Assembly: GCA_900544465.1 (NCBI GenBank)
Contig: UQVT01000007.1
Span: forward strand, 1 to 24,814
Direction: 5' to 3'
DNA length: 24,814 nucleotides
From: an uncultured Collinsella sp.
GTDB lineage: Bacteria; Actinomycetota; Coriobacteriia; Coriobacteriales; Coriobacteriaceae
The notes beneath the pieces were generated by a model. That model saw only the letters and a program-made list of their open reading frames with translations, did no database searches and was not told the DNA's origin. The position numbers and the translations under genes are program-made. Below are positions 6,778 through 16,607 of the stretch, one piece after another (position 1 is the first letter of the stretch; every line of letters begins with the position of its first letter).

Positions 6778-6810
6778 TTGGTGCAAACCAACCTGTCCCC
6801 ATTGCACCAA
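6778..6810 (+). repeat. Hairpin repeat with AACCTGTCCCC core
   Basis: The perfect inverted repeat TTGGTGCAA (6778-6786) / TTGCACCAA (6802-6810) encloses a 15-nt loop with AACCTGTCCCC. It matches the copy at 150-182 in arm length, loop length and most bases. It starts right after the rpmE terminator, in the 307-nt gap between rpmE and secA. Confidence 0.8.
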
Positions 6811-6841
6811 AAGGTAGAGATACAGCGTTTGCCCAGATAAA

Positions 6842-6876
6842 ACCTGCCAAAATAAACCTGTCCCTTTTTGGCAGGT
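6842..6876 (+). repeat. Hairpin repeat ACCTGCCAAAA with AACCTGTCCC core
   Basis: ACCTGCCAAAA (6842-6852) and TTTTGGCAGGT (6866-6876) are perfect inverted repeats around TAAACCTGTCCCT. A near-identical copy lies at 19907-19940, just upstream of the serine recombinase. It is 32 nt from the element at 6778-6810. The rest of the rpmE-secA gap (6877-7006) holds only a promoter candidate. Confidence 0.8.
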
Positions 6877-6918
6877 CGGTCGTAGTTATTACGTGGTTGC
6901 GGCTGTCGTCCGTATAGG

Positions 6919-6945
6919 TTGTGCGCCGTTTGGCTAAAGTACAAT
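6919..6945 (+). promoter_or_regulatory. Candidate promoter of secA
   Basis: TACAAT (6940-6945) is a good -10 hexamer about 60 nt upstream of the secA start. The nearest -35-like sequence, TTGTGC (6919-6924), is only 15 nt away, so the call rests mainly on the -10 box. Confidence 0.4.
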
Positions 6946-7006
6946 TATCTGTGTTTAACTCGCCCAAGGCTGCACGGCGTGGGCGATGGCCAAAAAGGAA
7001 AACCAC

Positions 7007-9813
<2,807 letters not shown>

Positions 9814-9814
<1 letters not shown>

Positions 9815-10962
9815 TGGCTGAGGCTTTAGAGGTAACGCCCGCCGAACTGGACGCGTTCGCGGACCGGCTCGGCGAGGTCGAGTCGTATCTCCATTTGGAC
9901 GAAAAGCGCACGCGCGTGACCGAGCTCGAGGCCAAAAGTGTTGCCCCTGGCTTTTGGGATGACGCCGACGCCGCCCGTGCCACCATGGAGGAGATCGCGC
10001 GTACCAAGGAAGATATCGCTGCCGTGGACACCGCGCGCGGCGAGCTATCTGACGCCCGCGCGGCGCTGGAGCTTGCCGAGGAGATGGGGGATGACCCCGA
10101 CGCCGTCGCCCTTCGCGAGGAGGCTACAGCCACGGCTGAGCGCCTGGCCCGTGCCATCGATGAGCTTGAGCTTTCGAGCTGGTTTACCGGTGAGTTCGAT
10201 CACGGCGATGCCATTGTGACCATCAAGCCCGGACAGGGTGGTCTGGAGGCCCAGGACTGGACCTTCATGCTCTTTAAGATGTACATGAAGTACTGCCAGC
10301 GTCGCGGCTGGAAGGTCACCATCAACGACTGTCCCGCGGCCGAGGTCATCGGCATTGACCGTGCGACCTTTACCGTCGAGGGCAAGGACGCATTTGGCAT
10401 GCTGCGCGCCGAGGCCGGCGTTCACCGCTTGGTGCGCATTAGCCCCACCGACGACAAGAAGCGCCGCCAGACCACGTTTGCCGGCGTCGAGGTCATCCCC
10501 GTGCTGCCCGATGATATTGACATCGAGATCAGTCCCGACGACATCCGCGTGGACGTGTACCACGCGAGCGGCCCGGGCGGTCAGGGCGTTAACACTACCG
10601 ACTCCGCCGTGCGCGTGACGCATTTCCCCAGCGGCATTGTGGTCACCTGTCAAAACGAGCGCAGCCAGATCCAGAACAAGGCCGCGTGCATGCAGATCCT
10701 CAAGGCTCGCCTGTACGAGATTGAGCTCGAGAAGCGTGCCGAGGCGCTCGATGAGATTCGCGGACCCAAGACCACGATCGGTTTTGGCAACCAGATCCGC
10801 AGCTACGTGCTCTACCCGTACCAGATGGTCAAGGACCTACGCACGGGCGTGGAGACCAGCAATGTCGAGGCCGTTCTTGACGATGGCGACCTGGACCCGT
10901 TTGTTATTGGCTACCATCGCTGGGCCACCGGCAACGCCGATGCAGAAGGCTCGGAGGTCTAA
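9814..10962 (+). CDS. prfB: Peptide chain release factor 2 with SPT recognition tripeptide
   Basis: This 382-aa class I release factor should recognise UGA and UAA stop codons and trigger peptide release. GGQ, the catalytic motif, is at residues 255-257 in SGPGGQGVNTTDSAV. The pattern GIVVTCQNERSQ and the ending QMVKDLRTGVET fit actinobacterial RF2. The reading frame is continuous, so the programmed +1 frameshift found in many bacteria is absent. The oddity is at residues 210-212: the stop-codon recognition tripeptide, normally Ser-Pro-Phe, reads Ser-Pro-Thr within VRISPTDDKKRRQTTF, aligned without gaps to the family pattern. The ATG overlaps the secA stop by one base, so the two are probably co-transcribed. 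RF1 is excluded because RF1 has a P-x-T motif in a different context. Confidence 0.95.
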
Positions 10963-11023
10963 AACATCGGGCAGCTTCAAGCCGATGCTAAGCCCAACGG
11001 TTGGACGGGTTTGTATCCAGAAT

Positions 11024-11047
11024 AAACCCTGCGCAGGGGTGGTTTTT
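11024..11047 (+). terminator. Terminator after prfB
   Basis: The GC-rich palindrome CCCTGCGCAGGG (11027-11038) is flanked by AA and GTGG and followed by TTTTT (11043-11047). It lies about 60 nt downstream of the prfB stop and probably ends the secA-prfB transcript. Confidence 0.55.
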
Positions 11048-11087
11048 GTCCGGCGAATCGGTAGAATCGAATACAGCAAGAAGTTCG

Positions 11088-11115
11088 AAGCGCATCCGTT
11101 TGGGTGCGCTTTTTT
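11088..11115 (+). terminator. Terminator-like hairpin directly before the YitT-family gene
   Basis: AAGCGCATCC (11088-11097) pairs with GGGTGCGCTT (11102-11111) around GTTT, with one wobble, and runs into a T-run (11110-11115). The Shine-Dalgarno sequence GGGAGG begins 3 nt later and the start codon is 13 nt after the T-run. A possible -10, TAGAAT (11062-11067), lies upstream. It may be an attenuator or a second terminator for prfB. Confidence 0.6.
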
Positions 11116-11127
11116 GAGGGAGGCAGC

Positions 11128-12018
11128 ATGGCATATCGTCTGGACATCAAGCGCATTCTTTCGATGAACTTCTTTCACGACCTGCCCCAGATTATGTTGG
11201 GGTGCGCTCTGGCCGCCATCGCGACCGACTTGTTTTTGATTCCCAACGGTCTTGCCGCCGGTGGCGTTACGGGCCTTGCGACTATTATCCAGGCGGTCGG
11301 CGCGGCGCGAGGCGTGTCGCTTCCCGTTGGTATTCAGACGATCGTGATGAACGCCTTGCTGTTGTTGGTCGTTATGCGCGAGGGCGGCATGTTCTACGTG
11401 GTGCAGACCGCGACGGGCTTTGTGCTGCTGGGCTTCTTTACCGATCTGTTCGCCCCGTTTGTAGCACCTCTGGCGGATGCGGACCTGATGCTCCCTGCCA
11501 TGTGGGGCGGCATTATTACGGGCATCGGTTACGGCATGGTGTTGCGCGCCGGCGCCAACACCGGCGGCTCGGACACGATTGGCCAAATCATCTCGCGTAA
11601 CACCTCGCTGCCGGTGGGCTCGACCGTCATGGCGATCGATGTTGCCGTGTGTGCGCTGTCGGCTCCGGTCTTTTCAATCGAAAATGCACTGTATGCAGGC
11701 CTTTCGATGGTCATTAGCGGCTACGTGATCGATGCCGTGGTCGATGGTGGCAACAAACGCCGTATGGTACTCATCATCTCGGACAAGTTCCCTGATATCG
11801 CTGCCGATATCATGTATGGCCTGGGTCGTGGTTGTACCAAGTTTAAGGCGACTGGCATGTATTCGGGTGCCGAGAAGCCAGTGATTATGGTCATCGTGAG
11901 CCGTCGAGAGCTCAATACCCTCAAGACGATCGTGCGCGAGCGCGATCCTCATGCCATCGTGACGGTTGCCGACGTTACGGAAGCCTTCGGCGAGGGATTC
12001 AAGGACATTAGCGCGTAG
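11128..12018 (+). CDS. YitT family membrane protein (DUF161/DUF2179)
   Basis: This 296-aa integral membrane protein has several hydrophobic helices in residues 10-205, including IMLGCALAAIATDLFLIPNG and the glycine-rich RAGANTGGSDTIGQIISR. That arrangement fits the YitT_membrane (DUF161) domain. The soluble C-terminal part, about residues 205-290, fits DUF2179: VLIISDKFPDIAADIM, then GRGCTKFKATGMYSG and ITVADVTEAFGEGF-like text. Biochemical function is not established for most of the family. The start at 11128 is chosen for GGGAGG just upstream; the frame is open from 11104. A T-run hairpin directly precedes the ribosome-binding site. Confidence 0.9.
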   Translation: MAYRLDIKRILSMNFFHDLPQIMLGCALAAIATDLFLIPNGLAAGGVTGLATIIQAVGAARGVSLPVGIQTIVMNALLLLVVMREGGMFYVVQTATGFVLLGFFTDLFAPFVAPLADADLMLPAMWGGIITGIGYGMVLRAGANTGGSDTIGQIISRNTSLPVGSTVMAIDVAVCALSAPVFSIENALYAGLSMVISGYVIDAVVDGGNKRRMVLIISDKFPDIAADIMYGLGRGCTKFKATGMYSGAEKPVIMVIVSRRELNTLKTIVRERDPHAIVTVADVTEAFGEGFKDISA

Positions 12019-12052
12019 GGTCGATCGCGTTCCATCCAAAAGACGTTCACAT

Positions 12053-12070
12053 TGATAAACCGTTTCATCA
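12053..12070. promoter_or_regulatory. Palindromic operator-like site upstream of transketolase
   Basis: TGATAAACCGTTTCATCA is an 18-bp imperfect palindrome with a central CG; 14 of 18 positions are self-complementary. Such symmetry resembles LacI/CcpA-family operators. It lies in an AT-rich stretch (12045-12140) of the 208-nt gap before the transketolase genes. CATAAT (12135-12140) is a possible -10 without a clear -35. No LacI-family gene is in the window. Confidence 0.35.
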
Positions 12071-12226
12071 GCGGTTCTGCCTGCTAAATTGTTCAAATAA
12101 TGATAAAAACTCTGGTAAAGCCATCAGTTTCCAGCATAATGAATGACGTACGTGCATTGCGGCTGTGTTGGGATTACCTTTCCGTGCCGTGCGCATTTTG
12201 TCTAATGAGGATGAAAGGAAGGCACA

Positions 12227-13057
12227 ATGAGCGACGAAGAGCTCAAAAAGGTTGCCAACGAGGTAAGGAAGGGCATCGTCACCGGCGTGCACGCTGCCAA
12301 GTCCGGCCATCCGGGCGGTTCGCTCGGCGCTGCCGACATCATGACCTATCTGTACTTTGAGGAAATGAACGTCGACCCGGCCGATCCCCGCAAGGCCGAT
12401 CGCGACCGTTTTGTGCTCTCCAAGGGCCATTGCGCTCCGGGCCTGTACGCCGTGCTCGCCGAGCGTGGGTTCTTCCCCAAGGAGGATCTCGAGACGCTGC
12501 GCCATATCGGCAGCCACCTGCAAGGTCATCCCAACATGAACGACACCCCGGGCGTCGATATGTCCACCGGCTCGCTCGGCCAGGGCATCTCCGCCGCCGT
12601 GGGCATGGCGGTTGCCGCCAAGCACTGGGGCGATACTTACCGCACGTACGCCCTGCTGGGTGATGGCGAGAGCGAGGAGGGCCAGGTCTGGGAGGCAGCC
12701 ATGTTTGCCGGCAACCAGCAGCTCGATAACCTCTGCGTGATCGTCGACCACAACGGCCTGCAGATCGACGGCCCCGTCGAGGAGGTCAACGACCCCATGC
12801 CGCTCGCCGACAAGTTCCGCGCCTTTAAGTTCCACGTGGTGGAGCTTGCCGACGGCAACGATTTCGACCAGATCCGCGCCGCCTTTGCCGAGGCCCGCGC
12901 CACCAAGGGTCAGCCGACCGCCATCATCGCCGAGACCATGAAGGGCAAGGGCGTTTCCTTTATGGAGAACCAGGTTGGTTGGCACGGCAAGGCCCCCAAC
13001 GATGAACAGTTTGAGCAGGCCATGGCAGAGCTCACGGCCGCCGGAGAGGAGCTCTAG
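12227..13057 (+). CDS. Transketolase, N-terminal subunit
   Basis: This 276-aa protein is the thiamine-diphosphate-binding half of transketolase, which moves two-carbon units between sugar phosphates in the non-oxidative pentose phosphate pathway. SGHPGGSLGAADI (25-37) and SKGHCAPGLYAVL are conserved substrate- and cofactor-site segments. GDGESEEGQVWEA (from residue 145) and the later DHNGLQ form the TPP/magnesium-binding motif. The protein ends where the pyrimidine-binding domain would begin in a full-length enzyme, so it needs the product of the next gene. AAAGGAAGG (12214-12222) supports the start. The two genes are separated by a single base and must be co-translated. Confidence 0.94.
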   Translation: MSDEELKKVANEVRKGIVTGVHAAKSGHPGGSLGAADIMTYLYFEEMNVDPADPRKADRDRFVLSKGHCAPGLYAVLAERGFFPKEDLETLRHIGSHLQGHPNMNDTPGVDMSTGSLGQGISAAVGMAVAAKHWGDTYRTYALLGDGESEEGQVWEAAMFAGNQQLDNLCVIVDHNGLQIDGPVEEVNDPMPLADKFRAFKFHVVELADGNDFDQIRAAFAEARATKGQPTAIIAETMKGKGVSFMENQVGWHGKAPNDEQFEQAMAELTAAGEEL

Positions 13058-13058
13058 G

Positions 13059-14000
13059 ATGGCAGACGTCAAGAAAATCGCCACGCGTGTAAGCTACGGC
13101 GAGGCCCTCGTCGAGCTCGCCAACGAGCACGATGACTTTGTGGTCCTCGACGCCGACCTGGCCGCCGCCACGCAGACCGGCAAATTTAAGGCCGCATGCC
13201 CCGACCGCTTCTTCGACGTGGGTATCGCCGAGAGCAACCTGATGGGTGTTGCCGCCGGTATCGCGACCACCGGTCGTGTTGCCTTCGCGAGCACCTTTGC
13301 CATGTTCGCTGCCGGTCGCGCCTTTGAGCAGGTCCGTAACTCCATCGGCTACCCGCACCTTAACGTTAAGATCGGTGCCACGCACGCCGGTATCTCGGTG
13401 GGCGAGGATGGCGCCACGCACCAGTGCTGCGAGGATATCGCCCTGATGCGCGTCATCCCTGGCATGACTGTGATCGTTCCTGCCGACGACGTCGAGGCCC
13501 GCGCCGTGACGCGCGCCGCCTACGAGTGCGACGGTCCGGTGTACATGCGCTTCGCCCGTTTGGCCTCGCCGGTTATCAACGACCCCGAGACCTACAAGTT
13601 CGAGTTGGGTAAGGGCATTGTCATGCGCGAGGGCGCCGATGTGACCATCATCGCCTGCGGCCTGATGGTCGGCGAGGCTCTCGAGGCCGCCGAGCAGCTC
13701 GCTGCCGAGGGTATCGACGCCGAGGTCATCAACATGCACACCATCAAGCCCATCGATGCCGACCTGATCGTCAAGAGCGCCACCAAGACCGGCCACGTCG
13801 TGACCGTCGAGGAGCATTCTGTAATCGGTGGCCTGGGCAGCGCCGTTGCCGACGTCCTGTGCGAGCAGTGCCCGACGCCGCTCAAGAAGATCGGCGTCAA
13901 CGACGCCTTCGGTGAGTCCGGCCCGGGCGCCGAGCTCCTGCACAAGTACGGCCTGGACGCCGCCAATATCGTGGCGACCACCAAGGAGTTCTTGGCATAA
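13059..14000 (+). CDS. Transketolase, C-terminal subunit
   Basis: This 313-aa partner of the preceding subunit carries the pyrimidine-binding and C-terminal domains. DVGIAESNLMGVAAGIA contains the conserved Glu that activates thiamine diphosphate. THAGISVGEDGATHQ and the segment ALMRVIPGMTVIVPAD are typical of transketolase and DXP-synthase-like domains. The C-terminal half (IIACGLMVGEALEAAEQL to the end) is the transketolase C domain. The frame is open from 12975, but ATG 13059 is chosen because homology starts there and GAGAGGAG overlaps the end of the upstream gene. Split transketolases are common in Firmicutes and Actinomycetota. A terminator follows at 14071-14102. Confidence 0.94.
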   Translation: MADVKKIATRVSYGEALVELANEHDDFVVLDADLAAATQTGKFKAACPDRFFDVGIAESNLMGVAAGIATTGRVAFASTFAMFAAGRAFEQVRNSIGYPHLNVKIGATHAGISVGEDGATHQCCEDIALMRVIPGMTVIVPADDVEARAVTRAAYECDGPVYMRFARLASPVINDPETYKFELGKGIVMREGADVTIIACGLMVGEALEAAEQLAAEGIDAEVINMHTIKPIDADLIVKSATKTGHVVTVEEHSVIGGLGSAVADVLCEQCPTPLKKIGVNDAFGESGPGAELLHKYGLDAANIVATTKEFLA

Positions 14001-14019
14001 GGCAAGGCGGATCTCAAGG

Positions 14020-14060
14020 ACTGCTTCGCCAGAACTATAAAACTGTTTCGCCAGTACTAT
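14020..14060 (+). repeat. Short direct repeat with degenerate GGACTG core
   Basis: ACTGCTTCGCCAGAACTAT (14020-14038) and ACTGTTTCGCCAGTACTAT (14042-14060) are 19-nt direct repeats with two differences and a 22-nt period. The first is preceded by GG, giving GGACTG as in the hairpin repeats at 14104 and 14964. It may be a decayed member of the same family. Confidence 0.55.
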
Positions 14061-14070
14061 GGAAACCCGG

Positions 14071-14102
14071 CAGGGGCGCTCTCTTGGAGTGCGCCCCTGT
14101 TT
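14071..14102 (+). terminator. Terminator after the transketolase genes
   Basis: CAGGGGCGC (14071-14079) pairs perfectly with GCGCCCCTG (14091-14099) around an 11-nt loop and is followed by only TTT. The strong stem supports the call; the short T-run weakens it. Confidence 0.65.
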
Positions 14103-14103
14103 C

Positions 14104-14169
14104 AGTTGCGGTGAAATAAGGACTGTTTGCCAGCTTAAAGGCTCAATTAATCCGTATTTCACCGCAACT
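14104..14169. repeat. Palindromic repeat at the 3' end of the zinc-ribbon gene
   Basis: AGTTGCGGTGAAATA (14104-14118) and its exact reverse complement (14155-14169) bound a 36-nt interior with GGACTG near the left arm. The right part encodes, on the minus strand, the last eight residues (SCGEIRIN) and the stop codon of the zinc-ribbon gene. The same 15-nt arm bounds the palindrome at 14964-15030 on the other side of that gene. Confidence 0.8.
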
Positions 14170-14874
14170 TTCGAAGGCGTTCTCGCTTTTGCTGGCGGCG
14201 GCACGACGATTGATTGCTGCCTGGCACAGTGCGGCAACGTCGGGGGCGTCGTCGCCTTTATATGTCATGGCGAGTAGGGCGGCATCATAGATTTCGTCGT
14301 TGGTCATATCGCTGGCATCGATGGGGCAGAAGGTGAGTATCGAATTCTGCTCAGCGAGCTCGGCGAGATTGATCGTTTCGCCTGCGGTAAAGACATCGTC
14401 GAGGACGAGCGTCGCGCTCGTACAGGGAATTTGATAAATCTTGCCATCAGTGGCGATGGGGGAACCTGCCGCCTCGAGCGTGTACACACCTTGAATGAGG
14501 CTGATACCGGAACCGTCGGAGGCGACGAACTCAACCTTGTCGACCGTTATCCCGTCGACAGTCTTGCCCGTAATGTGTATCGGGACACGTGAGGCCCCGC
14601 TATCGGTATCCCAACCTGCGGCAGAGATGTTGAGCACAATAGCATGCTCCGAATGAGCCGATATAAAACAAGACAATGCTTGCCGCAGATGAAGACCCAA
14701 ACAACTGCCGCCGACAATGGCAATTGCCAACATGCAGGTAAGAACAACCGCAATGTGATTCCGAGGCTTTACCCGAATTGCAGAATTAGTCGACATGCCA
14801 TGGATGGTAACCCCACATGTTGTGCAATACCTCACGCCATTGCGCAACTCAGTACCACAATAAGGACAATTCAT
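14143..14874 (-). CDS. Zinc-ribbon membrane protein of unknown function
   Basis: This 243-aa protein is not assigned to a characterised family. A zinc ribbon opens it, with C3 and C6 (CPYC) and C17 and C20 (CTTC). One hydrophobic segment, about residues 40-62 (HIAVVLTCMLAIAIVGG), should span the membrane, leaving a 180-residue domain probably outside the cell. That domain contains VPIHITGKTVDGITVDKVEF and a threonine/isoleucine-rich beta-like stretch. The start at 14874 is chosen because the zinc ribbon conventionally begins the protein; upstream in-frame starts exist (14892, 14949) and the ribosome-binding site is weak. The sequence looks more AT-rich than its neighbours. It is flanked by two palindromes with identical 15-nt ends, and the last eight residues come from one of them, which suggests acquisition or repeat insertion. 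Confidence 0.65.
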   Translation of the reverse strand: MNCPYCGTELRNGVRYCTTCGVTIHGMSTNSAIRVKPRNHIAVVLTCMLAIAIVGGSCLGLHLRQALSCFISAHSEHAIVLNISAAGWDTDSGASRVPIHITGKTVDGITVDKVEFVASDGSGISLIQGVYTLEAAGSPIATDGKIYQIPCTSATLVLDDVFTAGETINLAELAEQNSILTFCPIDASDMTNDEIYDAALLAMTYKGDDAPDVAALCQAAINRRAAASKSENAFESCGEIRIN

Positions 14875-14963
14875 ACCAGCCCCCACAACCATAGACGTTC
14901 CAATCGAGGCCAATGTAAAGCGATTATTCAAATTCGAGTTGCGCAACAATTAGCCTTAATTTA

Positions 14964-15030
14964 AGTTGCGGTGAAATAGGGACTGATTAGACCTTTTAAC
15001 TGGTAAAACAGTCCCTATTTCACCGCAACT
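14964..15030. repeat. 22-bp perfect palindromic repeat with GGGACTG core
   Basis: The arms 14964-14985 and 15009-15030 are exact reverse complements over 22 nt. Each starts with AGTTGCGGTGAAATA and ends with the core GGGACTG. The 23-nt loop holds a smaller TTTTA/TAAAA stem. It lies upstream of the zinc-ribbon gene and matches the ends of the element at 14104-14169. Confidence 0.85.
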
Positions 15031-15151
15031 CATGAAGACGCCCCTCAAGCACGGTCCCATCAGGAAAAAGGGCATATATCGACAAAGCGCAATTCAGACC
15101 CTTCCAGCTTTGTATATGCAGCACCTCAAGATAAACGCGGCGACCCCTTAG
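15020..15151 (-). pseudogene. Short coding remnant ending in the palindromic repeat
   Basis: On the minus strand a 43-codon frame is open between two stops and reads like real protein, including GRRVYLEVLHIQSW and ALSIYALFPDGTVLEG. It has no start codon with a ribosome-binding site. Its last codons and stop (HELR, then TGA) lie in the palindrome at 14964-15030, and on the other side it stops just short of the 123-bp palindrome. It may be the tail of a gene broken by these elements. I cannot name a family, and it could be chance. No other gene is seen between 14875 and 15386. Confidence 0.3.
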
Positions 15152-15159
15152 TTATCGCA

Positions 15160-15282
15160 GGCCGGGCACAGGGTTACTCTCCAAATCTTTCCGCAGGACG
15201 GAGGAGCCCCCGCCGCGCGAAGCGCGCAGCGGGGGCTCCGACATGTCCGAGGACGATTTGGAGAGTAACCCTGTGTCCGGCC
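15160..15282. repeat. 123-bp near-perfect nested palindrome
   Basis: The outer arms (15160-15187 and 15255-15282) are 28 nt with a single mismatch, which would be a G-T wobble in RNA; they begin GGCCGG and include GGGTTACTCTCC. Nested inside, GGAGCCCCCGC (15203-15213) pairs perfectly with GCGGGGGCTCC (15229-15239), and CGCGC/GCGCG closes a GAA loop. It lies upstream of ftsE. It could be a MITE-like element, a structured RNA or a leader hairpin. No clear target-site duplication is seen. Confidence 0.75.
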
Positions 15283-15332
15283 GACGGGATCCCTAACCAC
15301 GCCATGCTTCTTATGTGCAGCAAAGCTAATGC

Positions 15333-15341
15333 TGCTAAAAT
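15333..15341 (+). promoter_or_regulatory. Candidate extended -10 promoter of ftsE
   Basis: TGCTAAAAT (15333-15341) fits an extended -10 element (TG-N-TAAAAT). No good -35 is present, which extended -10 promoters often lack. It is 46 nt upstream of the ftsE start and downstream of the large palindrome. Confidence 0.4.
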
Positions 15342-15386
15342 ACAAAGCGCTCATGTAGTTTAAACGCACGACGATAAGGAGCACCA

Positions 15387-16607
15387 GTGGGTAACCACTT
15401 CCGTACCTCCGGTGCGGGCGATGATGCCCCCAAGACGCAGGCAGGCGTCCAGGGCAGTCGTTTCGCCACTCCGGATTCAGAGGGCCAGCCTGTTGCTCAG
15501 GCCCCCGCTCAGCCGGCAGATCAGGCACAGCCGGCATCCGATCCCCTTGCCTACAATCCAACCAGCGATGTCGCGCTTTCCGGCACGGCGGGTTTTGAGC
15601 CCGTTCAGGCCGTGACCGCTCGCGTGGAGCAGCCTCAGGCTGGTGCCGCCACGCCGCAGCCTACCATGGCCGGCATTCCCGACCCCTTGGCCCCTGCGAC
15701 GCCGGCTCCTCAGCCTGCGCAGTCCGGTCTCTTTGCCGCTATTCCCGACCCCACGCAGTCTGCTGCCCCGGTGGTCGAGAGCGATCAGGCAGCCGAGGTC
15801 GCAAGCCTCGATAACGCGCTCAACAACCCCGATTTTACGTCGGTGTTTGCGCCCATCGATCCGCAGGCCAGCCGCAAGAAGATGGCCAAGCAGGCCGGTG
15901 TCGAGCCCGTCATCCTTATGGAGCATGTCACCAAGATCTATCCGGCACAGCCCAACAAGCCTGCACTCGACGACATCAACATCGAGATCTATCCGGGCGA
16001 GTTCGTCTTCCTGGTCGGTCACTCCGGCTCGGGTAAGACCACGCTGCTGTCGACGCTCAACCGCGACGTCAAGCCGACGAGCGGCCGCATCCTGGTTGCC
16101 GGTCAGGACCTCATGAAGATCAAGAACCGCAAGGTTCCGTTCCTGCGCCGCCAGATTGGCGCCGTGTTCCAGGACTTTAAGCTTCTGCCGCAAAAGACCG
16201 CCTACGAAAACGTGGCGTTTGCCCTGCAGTGCATCGGCAAGCCCAAGGGCGTCATTCGCAGCCAGGTGCCCGAGGTGCTGCGTCTGGTCGGTCTGGCCGA
16301 TCAGATGGACTCGCTGCCCGACCAGCTTTCCGGTGGCGAGCAGCAGCGCGTTGCCGTCGCCCGTGCTATGGTCAACCGTCCGCCGCTGCTGATCTGCGAC
16401 GAGCCCACGGGCAACCTCGACCCGGCGATCTCGCTGGGCATCATGAAGCTGCTCGAGCGTATTAACCGCACCGGCACCACCGTGATCGTCGCCACGCACG
16501 ACCGCGAGATGGTCGATAGCATGCACCGTCGCGTGATCGCCCTCGAGGGCGGCCACGTTATCCGCGACCAGGAGAGGGGAGGTTACGGCAACTATGGCAC
16601 CAACTAA
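15387..16607 (+). CDS. ftsE: Cell-division ABC ATPase FtsE with 170-aa N-terminal extension
   Basis: The C-terminal part, from about residue 174, is a typical FtsE ATPase. Walker A, GHSGSGKT, is at 211-218, the ABC signature LSGGEQQ at 314-320 and Walker B LLICDEP at 334-340, followed by a switch histidine in ATHD. With FtsX it forms a membrane complex that couples ATP hydrolysis to peptidoglycan hydrolase activation at the division site. Typical FtsE is about 225 aa, but this frame encodes 406 aa. Residues 1-170 are low-complexity, rich in Pro, Ala and Gln, and contain IPDP twice (97-100 and 119-122). The GTG start is supported by AAGGAG (15377-15382). An internal ATG at residue 166 has no good ribosome-binding site. 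It overlaps ftsX by 14 nt. Confidence 0.93.
   Translation: MGNHFRTSGAGDDAPKTQAGVQGSRFATPDSEGQPVAQAPAQPADQAQPASDPLAYNPTSDVALSGTAGFEPVQAVTARVEQPQAGAATPQPTMAGIPDPLAPATPAPQPAQSGLFAAIPDPTQSAAPVVESDQAAEVASLDNALNNPDFTSVFAPIDPQASRKKMAKQAGVEPVILMEHVTKIYPAQPNKPALDDINIEIYPGEFVFLVGHSGSGKTTLLSTLNRDVKPTSGRILVAGQDLMKIKNRKVPFLRRQIGAVFQDFKLLPQKTAYENVAFALQCIGKPKGVIRSQVPEVLRLVGLADQMDSLPDQLSGGEQQRVAVARAMVNRPPLLICDEPTGNLDPAISLGIMKLLERINRTGTTVIVATHDREMVDSMHRRVIALEGGHVIRDQERGGYGNYGTN

Noticed and set aside
14020..14060. CRISPR-like array
   Set aside because: There are only two 19-nt copies with a 3-nt gap between them, so no spacers, and no cas genes.
15148..15561. 137-codon minus-strand frame across the 123-bp palindrome
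   Set aside because: It overlaps the start of ftsE in antisense and is built largely from the palindrome, giving Arg/Pro/Cys-rich text with no protein features.
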